A stretch of DNA of 64,000 nucleotides from NCBI RefSeq assembly GCF_905404315.1, contig NC_066269.1, positions 4,836,001-4,900,000 of the forward strand, written 5' to 3'. The position numbers and the translations under genes were made by a program. The DNA comes from Leptidea sinapis (taxonomy: Eukaryota; Arthropoda; Insecta; Lepidoptera; Pieridae). Shown in pieces: positions 42,836-54,754 of this stretch (its first letter is position 1; the number at the start of each line of letters is the position of its first letter). Under the pieces are notes generated by a model. That model was not told the origin of the DNA and ran no database searches. It saw only the letters and a list, made by a program, of their open reading frames with translations.

Positions 42836-45800
42836 TTTTTATTTTTCATCCAATTGCACTATAGTTTAGGGACCAAACGAAAACTTATAGTAAATAAAGT
42901 ATTTGCTTACTTTATAACATCATGCATTTTATGTCTTCCTTATTATAATATTAAAACTACATCCTTTTAAACTGCAAGTATATGTTGCCTTAAAAATATC
43001 TTTACATACATAGCCTTACCTGGAAGTGATTCACCTTCTTTAAATGATACCTCATAAAGAGAAGTCCTTTAGCGTAAGAATTGTTAATCGCTTCCTTGTC
43101 CGTCAAAATATTTATATGCCCATAAAAGGCAACAAAATCTTAATCAAATAACAAAGTCGCGGCAATTAAATGGAGATTCAAGACAGCCTTCGATCTAAAT
43201 TGTTTTGCATTGTGCAACAAAATTCAATAAGGAAGGAAATCGACGCGGAACATTCAGTGGTGCATTGAAACCAGCTCAAAAAAACGCGAGCCGGAATAGT
43301 AAAGACGACCTCTAAACGATACGCGGTTAGGGCGAGCCCTTTATCGGCAAGATAGGCAAACAAATATTGATAATACGGCCCGAAAAGTAATCTAGCTGCA
43401 AGGTCGCGGACCTAAGTCAGTGGGTAAAGGTTAATGTTATCGTTTTATTACACTTAAAAGGCCAGATTGAAGTTTTTTCCGTTGGTAGTCTTGACATTGA
43501 ACAATTTGATGGCCACTTGGTTGATATCTAGCGGGTTGACATATCTATCAAGCATGACAACATAATATTTGACCTTAAACATATGAATAGAGCGAGGATT
43601 AAAGAAGATAAAAACTTAAATATATGAACAGAGGACTGTCAAACTGTAGTTAATATTACGGCAGATATTAAGAATAGTTCGAAATTGAAAACTTACAATA
43701 CCACGCGAAAATCAAAGCAAAAAAAAACGTCCAAGACTAATTAACGTTAGCGCCATATTATAATTTTTCTTTTAATACGTCATCTTGTTGTAAAGCAGTA
43801 GTAACAAATGATGTGCAAAGGTTGGGTGTGATATTTTCTTTTATCGACAATATTTATTTTAATCGTGTATCGGAAAATGATTTATCTAAAAACTGTCTGT
43901 CTGGCAGTATTCTTGTACTGTTGACAAACGGAGATAAACCTAACAACGCTTTTTTCAAGGTAAGATCTTAAATAGGTATAATTAAACTTGACGCTTATTT
44001 CTCTAAATAAGAAAGAAAATTATCTCTGAGTCGCGAAAGAGTGGAGAAATGATCCAGTGTACCAACCCGTTCCTTGTGGTTGCTAACACCTGACGTGATC
44101 AAAGTTAATGTAAATATCCATGAAATTTTTGAATGGATATAATGCTGCAATGATATATGATTGGCGTTCAATTATTTGGCAATAATTGTAAAACCTTCCG
44201 CCTGACCTTCCTATATACACGACTTTGTACGAAGTCACGTATAAGCAAAAAGGAATAATTCTACGGAAATCTAGACAATTAAACACGCTTAATAATGAGA
44301 TTTGGGGAGCAATTAAATTTTTACCTCGCGATTATTATCCTACAACAATTTCTGTTGTGTTCTACTCTGTTCTTGATCGTATATCCTGTAAATTTGTTAG
44401 AAAAGTTCAAAATACACTACGGTGCCGTATATCACATAACATGATTAATTATTAGCATTCTTCGAAGAATTCTGCTAGAGCGAGGACATGGAAAGGGCGT
44501 TAAGATTATTAGAGGTTTTGACTATAAGGCGTAAAACGATTTAACTATCAATATAAAGTTGTAGCCGCCCAAGGTACAGAGTTACATCCTTTACATTATC
44601 TGTTTTACAATTGGAACATATGGGCAAATTACTCATCAGGCAAAAATTTAAAGATCCCAATCTATCGGTTCAGGAATAGTGCAGCTGACAAATGATTCTA
44701 CAAATTGTCTATCCGAGGAAAGAAGTTAATTCTGAATCGCGCCATTGTGGAATGTCAGATTTCTGCACAAATTTGAAATTGAGCTGCTGCTTGTAACCTG
44801 AACAATTCCTCCGTTCACTTCTCGTGATATATGCGGATGTTGCAACAACCAACAAACCGGGAAAAAATAATTACTCTACTGTGGTTTTCATATCTAGACA
44901 ATGGCCTAAACTTTAAAGCTCTGACTTATTGATTCACAGCGATAATACGACAGAAGTTTGCACGGTGAATGTGCGCGTACTATAAAGATGCGAGTTGTAA
45001 TGGCGCATCAATAAATTTGTCTAGGAGAATGCAACAGGAAGTGGCCATGGCGAGGACGAGGTCGCCTCCACCGGAGTCATGCAACGCAGACTCAACCTTG
45101 CTACTGCGATGCGATTTGCGTAATTTAACTATTTATAACATAGTTATAATAAACTATACGTAAACAACATATTATTATGAAGCATTTATAGATCTTATAC
45201 ATCTTTCTCCTTCAAGTACTTCGAGTACATGATCTGAAATCATGCGATCCACATTAGGATTAATTCGATCAAAGTTTACGTCGGGGTATAATTTTTCTGA
45301 TGTCTCATTCTCTTTACAATGAAGGAGCGATTCAAAATTAATATTTAATTCATTTTCAGAAACAGATTCTCTTTTGTAAATAAATTATACTGGAAATCAT
45401 ATTATTTGAATATCCTATCACTACAATCTTGTTTCACATGTAAAAATTAGAGTAGTCGCGCAAGTTGATCAAGGTTGAACAATATGAATGTAAATGATAT
45501 AAATGGGCCTAATGTCAACTGGATTCATTTTAAATATTGCAATAATTTTAACAAAAATGGTGCAATTATTTTGAAGGCATTTAAATTAAAAAAAAAACAT
45601 AATATATTTCCAACAATATTTTGTGATACCTACATTTAAATGATAACTTGTAAATATATGCATAGCCAGTAAGATAATATGCAGGCTTATTAGAGCAATT
45701 TGATCAATTCATAGACTAAAAGTTTTCCCTGTATCCGTGGGTAGTTTGAAATCGTGTGATATAAGTCATAATTTTTATGTTGCCTCCTTGTATAAGAGAA

Positions 45801-46463
45801 ATACTTGAGCGTTCAAATGCTACTACTACTTGTAGATACATAATTAATAGTACTTATTTTAATATATGTCTAATTTATTTAAATTCTACTAAATGTCTAA
45901 AATAAATTTGGAGGCATTCTAGAAATCATTTGATTTTATAATAAGGGCAATGTCAGAGCGACATGGGACATCCTGTCGCTACAACGCGCGGCGCACGAAT
46001 GGTGCGCTCGGCGCTCGCTAGTAGGCAGGCGGAAGCGCACGCGCGCCCCGCACAAGGCTGCGCTCATGACCTCGCATCGTCTTTGTCTAGCGCTATCTAG
46101 CGTTTGTTTACCCGCGAGGCCGAATGCATCATACTATAAACTACGATTATTATTGAGACTATTCTGGACGAGATTGCCTTGTAGATAAATAATTCGAAAT
46201 TTTAATCGCGATGAATCTACTCAAATATTATTCGCTTCGGGTTTTGATCTGACCACCGGCAGATTTGAAGGTGAACCGTGATATCAAAGATACAAAGAAA
46301 ACTGTGACGAATGGAAAATCATAAAATTTGTTATGAAATTTATTATTTGTAAAGCCGAAAACAATATTATAACCAACCCACACCAGAGCTCGTTTTACAA
46401 CATAAAAGCCTAAAGCAAAAAATATATAATATCACGAAAATAACCCATATTTTTACTTTACAG
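42836..46463. other. Mostly unrecognised; CpG-rich patch 45960-46110
   Basis: An ORF without ATG (about 43742-43990, plus) ends at a donor-like AAG|GTAAGATC and contains KNCLSGSILVLLTNGDKPNN. It is unrecognised, and its phase does not fit the exon at 46464. 44225-44455 is another open frame with no motif. 45960-46110 is a CpG-rich patch (ACGCGCGGCGCACG, GCGCACGCGCGCCCCGC) that could be a promoter about 350 bases upstream of the candidate exon at 46464. Confidence 0.35.
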
Positions 46464-46509
46464 GAAACGCTGGAAACCTGCTAACTGTATGAACAATCGA
46501 GCACCTAAA
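46464..46509 (+). CDS. Candidate short internal exon, unrecognised
   Basis: CATATTTTTACTTTACAG precedes 46464 (good acceptor) and AAA|GTAAGC follows 46509. A second donor GCT|GTAAGT lies 7 bases further and would end the exon at 46516. After the first base, one frame stays open: KRWKPANCMNNRAPK. Its entry phase (one base completing a codon) fits the two-base exit of the candidate exon at 17939, giving a continuous basic stretch across the join. That would imply a 28.5-kb intron. The exon is short, so chance is a real possibility. Confidence 0.3.
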
Positions 46510-46751
46510 GTAAGCTGTAAGTACACCTCATTAAGTTATTAAAATGTAAAGTCCGTCAACTTTCTTGGACCTACAAAGTGTAATCAATATAGTAAGAAGG
46601 GGTTTCATTGCGACATTTTACGGTCCTGATTTGACTTAAAGTTAAGTATTACGCAAAGTTGTATTAATATATACTTGAGACTAATGAGAGCGAAAACTTT
46701 CTCCATAAGAATAAAGAAACAGCAGTAAATAAACCGTTTTAAAATAAATTT

Positions 46752-46862
46752 TGGTTACAAATTTAATTTGTACAATGAACGATGCGGGACTAGAACCCGC
46801 CCCTCTCGGGTTCCGTCCGAGCGCTCTTACCAACTGAGCCAACCGGTTACAAATTTTCTTAT
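46752..46862 (-). repeat. tRNA-derived SINE, head and tail only
   Basis: Minus reading: GGTTGGCTCAGTTGGTAAGAG, CTCGGACGGAACCCGAGAGG, GCGGGTTCTAGTCCCGCATC, GTTCATTGTACAAATTAAAT. The leader containing CACAACCTGAGAG is missing. Confidence 0.8.
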
Positions 46863-48239
46863 AAATGTATATCTTAAGTGCTTTAGTCTAGTGAATGACT
46901 ATGATTATAACGAACATATGAAAAATTAATCAGAAATGATGTATTTGTAGCGTATTGTCAATTGGTATGTAACAAATGAACCATTTAATCAAATTGGCCT
47001 CCGCAAAACATTCCGAGAATTATATTTATCGCGCGCAAACAAACAAAAATAATTCAGGGCCAAACACTTGAGCGTATCCATTATCTATAGAAAAACTATT
47101 TGATTTCAAGGTAAGCGGCTCCCATACTAATGTCTGATAAACGGATTAATACAACAAGGAAGTGTCGTGATCGCCTCGTCCTAGCAGGCCCTTGTTCGGT
47201 GCGCGCACACACACACACACTCACACACGGCCATGAGATAACTGACATCACAACAAGGTCCGACTGGTACAGACAGAATAAAATTACGATCGGAATATTT
47301 ATTATATACCATATTATGTTGTTACACTTTAAAAATTTGCATATGGTCGTATCTATTTCCAATTGCAAATTCAACGCCTAACTTTATCACATTCGAAGCT
47401 AAATTTTTTCGTTAAATTTACGATTAATCTTTATAAATACAAGCTTTTATATGCAACCGGCATGCGTTGCAATGCCACGTCTAATTTAAAAAAGTAAAGA
47501 AAGGAAAAAAATTCATATACTTTTTAAGGCCAAGAACCGTTTTAGGCGTCCTCAGAATCTATCAAAGTTTCACCATAATATGATAAATGGTTTTGGAACG
47601 TATGGGGAGCAAACACACAATAAAGGAGTTTTATTAATATATATTTCGTTAATTTATTATTATAAAAAGTCTGTAATTTAGAAAAGGTACATATTTAATA
47701 TTAAGCAAAGCAATGAAATACCTTAAAACCCTGGCCAAAATGTCCTCACCGATGAACTAGCTTTAAACACAGATTAATTAATCTACATTACCTGCATACC
47801 AAAATTGTCATTTTGTAATTATAATTATCGTTTAGTTGTTTTGCTGACGTTACTAGCACGAGCAGCACGCATGCTGCGTACAGCAATGACTGTGTGTCTC
47901 TGTGGCGGGCGTCAACTGCGACCTTCGTATAAATATTTTTAAAAGTGCTACTTTCAGAATACTTATTCACTAAAAGAAAATCATTCAGCAACGAATGTTC
48001 TATGTTCTTCCTCTTTAAAGTTCAATTGGATTAGTTTGTCGACCAAAAAGCACTAGGATGCAGTCCTTAATCAAACTCAATTATTTTTTTCCAAAAGATT
48101 ATTTTTAAATAACTTATTGCAAGTTGCATAATTTATACGTCTAGATAGGTCAAGAAAACAGGCCACGTTTATTACTTTAGTGTGCGCGGATTTTCCGCAA
48201 TTTGTATGTCACTTTGAGTTGTTAATGTGCATGCATTGC
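46863..48239. other. No gene recognised; CA microsatellite and one weak minus exon-like frame
   Basis: 47203-47226 is a short interrupted CA repeat. On minus, 47792-47925 has a hydrophobic run (SLLYAACVLLVLVTSAKQ) and ends at a donor-like GCAG|GTAATG. The acceptor is unclear, so it is not called as a gene. Confidence 0.35.
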
Positions 48240-48600
48240 TCAATCTAAATAGAGGAGAACGGGCGTAAGAAATTCAGTAGCCCTTTAAACAGAATAAAAT
48301 AATATTTATTCTGTTTTAGACAACAGGGCTAGGACAAAAGGGCATTGCCTTCTTTGTCAAAGATTTAATTTATTTCTTAAATTTGTGCTCAGTAAGTCTT
48401 AATAAAATTGCAATTAAAATTATACATGGGGGAATCACTCCATCCCAAGTTGTGGTATCATTTCAAAAGTAATTTATGCTAAAGCAACAATTACTTTGGA
48501 CTTTCGGAATACATGTATTTTGTCCATTTCCTGGGATCCTGTTATAAAAGCATGCACAAACGCAAACAAAAGACTTAGCCGAGTAGTAGGCATGATAAAT
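48240..48600 (-). pseudogene. LINE C-terminus and 3' UTR (TTTGAATTTGAATT family)
   Basis: Minus reading: KSFVCVCACFYNRIPGNGQN then TCIPKVQ, matching the SFVGRCI.FYN.IP.NVQ block. The UTR side retains GAATTTCTTACGCCCGTTCTC. The tail is missing. Confidence 0.75.
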
Positions 48601-48974
48601 TTATTTTTATGTATGGTTTTAACATTATGATAACAACATACCTAATACGATACCGAACACATCTACGTTACAAATTTGAGGTAAATATAGGAATCGGACA
48701 TGCAAAGTAGACACTTTCTAGAACTTAAGGCTGCACTACACTTGACTTACCCTAAAAACTTAGAACAGTGTTCAGTAATGTATTCCTAATTACAATGCAT
48801 ACTTAACCTTGTCATAGAAATTACCAAGCTAAGGAATGTCCTCCATGCAGTGTCTGGCGTATTTGCTATAGAATATCTATTAACAAAAGAATCGGCGAAG
48901 TGTGTGTCGGCTTTGTTCGTACCTACCCAAGAATATAATACAAAGGCCTATTATTTCCTGAGAATGCCTGATTA
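48601..48974. other. AT-rich stretch, nothing recognised
   Basis: No shared repeat or coding motif was identified between the two LINE fragments. Confidence 0.4.
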
Positions 48975-49215
48975 CAGTGATAACGTGGACCTCTCTAGAC
49001 GAAGGTGAAGGCCTCCTCCAAAGAATTCCATTTATATTATTTAGCTATTTGTGGCCAGCATGGACCATATTTTTTTTCTGCCCATCTTGTGTGAGGTCTA
49101 CCCCTGATAAGTTTGCCGTATGTAACATTCCACTTTATTACCCTGCTGGTCCATCTCTCTTCTAACCTCGCTACCCACTTCCATTTCAGTTTTTTAGCTT
49201 GGGTTAGAGCATCTT
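48975..49215 (-). pseudogene. RTE-type reverse transcriptase C-terminal fragment
   Basis: Minus reading: LTQAKKLKWKWVARLEERWT, then GRPHTRWAEKKYG, then YKWNSLEEAFTFV. The expected order is KLKWKWAGH.AR..D.RW, GRP.TRWADDI and EW.SLEEAY, so it represents a second RTE lineage, different from the fragments at 8110 and 25290. Confidence 0.75.
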
Positions 49216-49332
49216 CGGCTTTGGTTCTTTCTTTAGAGGGTCTTTATCTTCCACGATGACCAGCCGGGTTGGAAAAAATGATTAAATTTTTACTGTTATC
49301 ATTTTAATATTCACTGTGCAAATCTTATTTTC

Positions 49333-49636
49333 ACTAGTGGGAGGCTCCTTTGAACAGGATGCCGACTACATTATGTCTACCAAAACGGCGCCTATTTCTG
49401 TCGTGAAGCAGTAATGTGTTAGCATTATTGTGTTACGGTCTAAAGGGCGTTAGTAAAATAACTGGACAAATGAGACTTAACATCTTATGTCTCTAGAAGA
49501 CGAGCGTAATTATAGTGTCGCTCAGAACTTTTGCGTTTTTTAAGAATCCTGAGCGGCACTGCATTGTGATGGGCAGGGCAATTACCATCAGCTGAACGTC
49601 CAGCTCGTCTGAGCCCCTATTGTCAGAAAAAAAACG
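49333..49636 (+). repeat. SINE-A copy
   Basis: Starts ACTAGTGGGAGGCTCC and ends CCCCTATTGTCAGAAAAAAAAC. A few bases are lost after GGTCTAAAGGGCG and in the GGGCGTATCAA block. Confidence 0.85.
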
Positions 49637-50067
49637 TATTAACAGACTGTGTGTCCCCAATTAACAGGTGTGACAGCACCCTAACAAGAGAGCGATATCT
49701 CCCGGGACACAGAACAGGCTCCATTCCGAATCAAATACATTCGTTACCTTTCTCTTTATCTCCCGCTCTCAAACTTTCATCGGCCGTTCCTGCATTGTCT
49801 TAGACATGGCTCCATGTTGTTCGCTCGACAACCCAATCATTTATCACAATAGACCAAATAATATCTATTAATACTGAGCCAAATATCTCACTGTCGAAAA
49901 TTGTTGATTTTATATTCTCTTTTGCTTTAAGCGAATTCGAATGTAACGCCGGTTTTTTAAGAGTAATTTGTAACAATTTCCTAGATCGTATGCTTATTGT
50001 TACAAAAGGGATCGACAAAGGTATAAAGAATTTTCTGGAATTAAATACACAAATTAACATTTGAAAA

Positions 50068-50283
50068 AGCGACATCTCAAATCAATTTCCTAATACGCAA
50101 TTAATGGGGTTGGGCAGGTTATCAACTGTAATGAAGATCCTGTAGATGGCGCTAAAACCCGAGAGTTGAACAAATAAACTAAGATTTACGGATCATGCGT
50201 CATTCATTATGGCTTAGTTAGTAAGAGCGCTGGGACGTATTCCAAGAGACGCGGGTTAGCGTCCCGCATCTCTCATTCTAACA
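50068..50283 (+). repeat. tRNA-derived SINE, full leader and head
   Basis: GCGACATCTCAAATCAATTTCC, GGGTTGGGCAGGTTATCAAC, GATCCTGTAGATGGCGC, CCCGAGAGTTGAAC, GGCTTAGTTAGTAAGAGCGC, GACGCGGGTTAGCGTCCCGC. The region between boxes differs from other copies (CTGGGACGTATTCCAAGAGAC) and resembles that at 63091, suggesting a distinct subfamily. Confidence 0.8.
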
Positions 50284-50349
50284 TAATAATGTGTCTTCTT
50301 AGCTAACACTGATCTAAATGACAAAATTATAGTTTTCATCGACGTTTAT

Positions 50350-50613
50350 ACCGTAATGCACTACTTACAAATCATTGGTTTTCAAGGAGCTTTCTTCCTC
50401 GTACTACTAAGCTGTGGAATGAGCTTCCTTGTGCGGTGTTTCCGGGACGATACGACGTGGGTACCTTCAAAAAAAGCGCGTACACCTTCCTTAAAGGCCG
50501 GCAACGCTCTTGTGATTCCTCTGGTGTTGCAAGAGAATGTGGGCGGCGGTGATCACTTAACAGCAGGTGACCCGTACGCTCGTTTGTCCTCCTATTCCAT
50601 AAAAAAAATGTCC
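50350..50613 (+). pseudogene. LINE ORF2 C-terminus and 3' UTR (LWNELP type)
   Basis: In frame at 50404: RTTKLWNELPCAVFPGRYDV then GTFKKSAYTFLKGRQR, the standard C-terminus of an abundant lepidopteran LINE (LWNELP.AVFP..YD...FK). The UTR has CCTCTGGTGTTGCAAGAGAA, GCGGCGGTGATCACTTAACA, GCAGGTGACCCGTACGC and the tail CCTCCTATTCCATAAAAAAAA. Confidence 0.85.
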
Positions 50614-50934
50614 TCTATAAACTTGCATTTTTAATATGAGCAGGCAAAGTCTCGTGTGAATAGTCATATAACATATAAGACCTTATAATAGGCAAATGGC
50701 GTTGAAGCAAGAATCATTGAAATAATTAATTAATATTCAAGGTAAGGGCGCCGCGCTGCGTACTTAAAAACAAAAAAGAAACAATTACAAATAAAATAAT
50801 AATATTATAGTAAAGACGCACAAGGCCGATCAATTAAGTGTGTTGTCGGAGTGCTCGGGCCGACGAGAACGCTTCAAGTTAAATAAAACTGAGTCACAAA
50901 GTTACACAAAGACCAGACTCAAACCGAACGGTAA

Positions 50935-51230
50935 TCATACCCATATTTTTTAATGCCGCCGAAACGTGGACATTGCGAGAAGTCGAAAAGAAGATAGACG
51001 CTCTGGAAATGTGGTGCTGGAGAAAGATGTATCGTAGATCGAATTTCGCATGAACACTTCGATACTCCAGAAACGAGACATCAAACCATAACACGCTTAT
51101 CGTCCAGGGTAAAGTGGAAGGCATAAGACCGTGCACATTCTTTATATTTGGACCTAGCTTAACAAAAACGTGAAACGTTGCTTGCAAAAGAACGAAACTT
51201 GCAAAATACTGTGAAAATTTTGTTCCTAAA
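50935..51230 (+). pseudogene. RTE-type reverse transcriptase fragment (thumb region)
   Basis: The plus frame reads AETWTLREVEKKIDALEMWC then WRKMYRRSN, followed by shifted pieces LRYSRNETSN and QGKVEGIRP. This corresponds to ETWTLRK...KRIDALEMWCWRRMLRI and IVQGKVEGRRPRGR of RTE elements. Stops and a frameshift are present. Confidence 0.8.
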
Positions 51231-51629
51231 ATGGAGACATGCTTTTTATTTAGTATTAGAAAATCTTTTAAATTTGTAAATCGGTCCGTTTGCTAGATTT
51301 TAACACTTATCTAATTGCAACGGTAAGACGTCTAAAATAGTAGCGATGCGCAAGCGCCGATGACGCAGGCACTGGCTCCCCCGCAAGGTTCTTCCTAGAG
51401 CACACCCTGTGACTCACTGGACAGCACTGCTCGAAAGGTCAACGCGAGAATCTTTACTTGCGCCAACACAAAACAAACAATCTACCTACAGATGACATTT
51501 TAAAAGCTTGTGTCTGAACAATTGTTTTATGTTTTTGTAATATAATGTTATTTCTGAAAAGTAAACCAAATTGAAATTATCCCTGGCCGGTCCCAATTTT
51601 CAGTAATTTCTAAATCAAAATTTTATACG

Positions 51630-51900
51630 TTCACTTCTAATGGAAACTTTTCTGGACGGCTTTGCGTAGCGACATCGGTCCTATGTGCGTCTTTTGCTAT
51701 GGCTATATAACTATAGTGTTCCCTAGGGCTATTTTACATCGTTCCTGTTTGACTTCGAATAGATCGATAGTGCTGGTCGCATGGAACTTTCCTCCACAGA
51801 CTATAACACTCTGGAACAAATTACCTTCCGCATTAATTCAAATTCGATATGACATGCATAAATAATAATGCTAAAAAACATTGTGCTTCCACTCCAAAGA
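51630..51900 (+). pseudogene. LINE ORF2 C-terminal fragment
   Basis: The frame contains NFPPQTITLWNKLPSALIQI. It keeps the T.TLWN.LPS motif but otherwise diverges from the copies at 34440 and 50404, so it is probably a different LINE family. Confidence 0.65.
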
Positions 51901-52561
51901 ATGCTTCAATAAGCAAAAACCTTCCTCAGGAACCCGAGTATTTTAGGGGGGTTAATAATATTAGGGTTTAGATTTTTTCTTCACAACTGCTGTTTTGCAG
52001 TGACTATGATGCATGTGACTGATCCTATTTATTGGCTACTTGGATTTATCGAGCGTACCTCTACCATTAAAAATGTCTTAGAACCGCAGTGATTAAAATT
52101 TGAAATCGTAATCCCGGAAATTACAATAATTAACATCCAGACTTACTAAATATTTTCGTTTTAATACGGAATCGCTATTTTACACAAAAATTATGAAATT
52201 CCGCTACTACCTTTTTCGGTAAGCCGTCGGGTATGTTAAACAAATGAGCTCTTTTTAAATCACAAAAAGTTCACTGGCCCATATAATTGAACACCCATGT
52301 CAACAGCTACCACAGAAGAGGACTAAAGACGCGATAGACTCCGTATCTGTATGTCCGTCATAACTCCGAAACTATTCTTTATGTATCCTTTGTGCTAATT
52401 TGGCAGTTGGCCAACCCGGAACCCATGAGCCCAAAGCGCCGTAACGCCAGAATAGATCCGCCACTGTTCTTGCAGGACCTTATGAAACATGTTGCTCGTA
52501 AACATTTACCGTTTTAACCCGACTTGAGCTTCCGGATGCATTTTACATAAAAATAGATAAA
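51901..52561. other. AT-rich stretch, nothing firm
   Basis: Around 52330-52400 the phrase GACTCCGTATCTGTATGTCCG may be a degraded piece of the TAGGGTTCC-type repeat. No coding signal was recognised. Confidence 0.35.
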
Positions 52562-53230
52562 TTATGTTGTGCTTGAGTGATAACTGTTCAAGTTTTGTTG
52601 AACTTGAACATAGCATATCATGGCATAACCAAATTGAGCCGGCAAAGACGGGACAGTATCCACTTGAAACTGACGGGACTTAGCCGCAGTGTTACGGTCG
52701 TTCTGTAGCCTATTCGGAAGTCTAATAACAACACCGTTTCCAAATGGTCTACTCCAAGACGGTACCAGATAAAATAGTTCTGGAGAATCACTTCCTTCTT
52801 TGCTTTTACTGTCTTTTCCGGCTCTTCTACTCATCAGGCATAGTCCCCAAATTTTGGTATTAGTGCGACAAGGTCTTAACTTAACTTAAGATCCGACTAA
52901 CCGACCACGCCAGTGTTTTTTTACATTTTCTCTACAGTTATAATTCTCAATCAATAGCTCTTTCACTGTCATATCAAAATCTTTAAAGACAGCGTCAACA
53001 AAAACCGGAACAAATTTGTGAAACTCCTGTCTCCCTTCCTATCCCTAGGCTTTGAGTACACTGCATAGGCACATAAACTCCAACTTTATAAGTTCTCATT
53101 TTTTGGTTTTATAAGTTTTCACCTCTTGAAGGGAGATTCCGAGTACCAGCTGCATCTTCGTCGTTTGATGTCTTCTCTCCAATTATAAGACAAAATTTGA
53201 GTTGGTTGGCCTCCAAGTAAAAACGAAGTT
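52562..53230 (-). pseudogene. Decayed coding sequence of unknown family
   Basis: Several minus-strand frames in succession look protein-coding: EFHKFVPVFVDAVFKDFDMT then VKELLIENYNCRENVKKHW (52890-53045), and further on SDSPELFYLVPSWSRPFGNG and VVIRLPNRLQNDRNTAAKS (52640-52800). A preceding stretch near 53150-53225 gives FYLEANQLKFCLIIGEKTSN. Frames shift and stop between blocks. I cannot name the family; a mobile element or a processed host gene are both possible. Confidence 0.3.
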
Positions 53231-53814
53231 ATTTTCTTTTTCCTTATGGTAAGCGTTTAATTTAAAAACATCTACCAAATAAATTCAGTAGTGAGATTAT
53301 TTACCGTGTATTGGACTGAAAAACAACGTTAATTACAGATCGTGTTTACATTTGTATCATGTCTCTTTTAGTAATCAGATAACATGATTTGTTTATTCTT
53401 CCCGAAAATTGTGCCTTTTAAATGTTAATTATACGATATATTTTTTACTAGCGAAAAAATAATAATAAATATTATCTTTTATATGGAATGTTGTCAGAAA
53501 ATTTATCTATATGATAAATCTTTTAAATATTTTGTTAAGTTTTGAGAATTTTTTCACAAGCAACGTCGTTGTACCATGAAGGTTCGGGAGTACCTAAGTC
53601 GTAAGTCATTTATGTTACTAATATCAGTTAATTCACTAACATCGCTTCGGAAACAAACGATTCTCTATAACGGAATGATCAACAAACTGTCCCAATATTC
53701 ATTATTACCGCTGTTCTTGTAATATAACCATTACGTGACAATAGCAATTACTTATACTTTAGAAATTGCTAAAGATAATCACAACCCACGCTGACTTATC
53801 GTTAGTATATTTGC
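53231..53814. other. AT-rich stretch, nothing recognised
   Basis: Around 53640-53690 the phrases ATCGCTTCGGAAACAAACG may be a short LINE tail remnant. Nothing else supported. Confidence 0.35.
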
Positions 53815-53960
53815 GATCGAGTTTTTATTGATAAAACTTTTAAATTTCTTTAAAGATGCTGTCTGAAATGTCCTGGACTTTATTGTAAAAGTGTTCATAT
53901 CCTATTAAAACTATTGTGTTTCTAATGGTGTCTCTCTCGTCTACTAGCTATGATAAGCCA
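53815..53960 (-). pseudogene. LINE C-terminal fragment (FYNKV type)
   Basis: Minus reading: NTIVLIGYEHFYNKVQDISD then SIFKE. It keeps the FYNKV..I core in a diverged context. Confidence 0.6.
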
Positions 53961-54175
53961 CAAAAAGAAATGACGATTTTAGTATAGACTGTGGTGCAAC
54001 AATGGCGACCTTAAATAAACACACGGGTACTTACTTACTCATACTTAACCGTAATCAGGAAAAAAAAATACATAATTCACCTAAATAAATCACTTTTCAA
54101 TTATATCATTTCTGAACAACCTGTAAGTAATCTAGCAGCCGCGCGCTAGCGTAGGCACTGATATCTGTAACAATT

Positions 54176-54489
54176 TTTTTATGAAAATAAGCGGCGAGAT
54201 GAGCAGGATGTTCAGCTGATGGTATTAGATACGCCCTGCCCATTTCAATGCAGCGCCGCTCAGGATTCTTGAAAAACCCCAAAAATTCTGAGCGGCACTA
54301 CAACTGCGCTCGTCACCTTGAGACATAAGATGTTAAGTCTCATTTGCCCAGTAATTTTACTAGCTACGGCGCCCTTCAGACCGAAACACAGTAATGCTTA
54401 CACATTACTGCTTCACGGCAGAAATAGGCGCCGTTATGGTACCCATAATCTAGCCGGCATCCTGTGCAAAGGAGCCTTCCACTCGTAGG
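54176..54489 (-). repeat. SINE-A copy close to consensus
   Basis: Plus view: TTTTTTTATGAAAATAAGCGG to AAAGGAGCCTTCCACTCGTA. It is one of the best-preserved copies and includes both internal hairpins. It lies about 300 bases from the LSM11 exon on the intron side. Confidence 0.9.
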
Positions 54490-54716
54490 TGAATAGCGCC
54501 CACATAAGGGTGATTAACATTAATATATAATTATTTGTTTGAAATTTTCAAATATTTAATTTAATTTTTTTTATGTGTGTATTTTATTAAGTAGTGTAAG
54601 TGTTTTATTTTGTATAAATATAGTGACAGTAATCATTTTTTTTTATTTTTTCTCCAATAGACAGTCTATAATTAAGATGAATATTTCTCTTCAACGTGAC
54701 TAACAGCTCTCTTCTC

Positions 54717-54754
54717 AGAGACCTTATCAGGACCAAGAGACCTTATCAGGACCA
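54717..54754. repeat. Perfect 2 x 19-bp tandem repeat
   Basis: AGAGACCTTATCAGGACCA occurs at 54717-54735 and again at 54736-54754 without a change. It starts 36 bases inside the LSM11 intron from the donor. Confidence 0.95.

Noticed and set aside
43742..43990. Open stretch without ATG ending at AAG|GTAAGATC
   Set aside because: Acceptor is poor, exit phase does not fit the candidate exon at 46464, and no motif is recognised; mentioned only in the stretch note.
44225..44455. 76-codon plus open frame with protein-like composition
   Set aside because: No motif, no splice signals, no repeat relation within the window.
47203..47226. CA dinucleotide run as a possible regulatory or Z-DNA element
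   Set aside because: Short, interrupted microsatellite of a kind common in insect genomes; nothing else supports function.
47788..47991. Minus frame with a signal-peptide-like hydrophobic run
   Set aside because: The donor is good but no acceptor or start is convincing, and AT-rich DNA produces hydrophobic runs easily.
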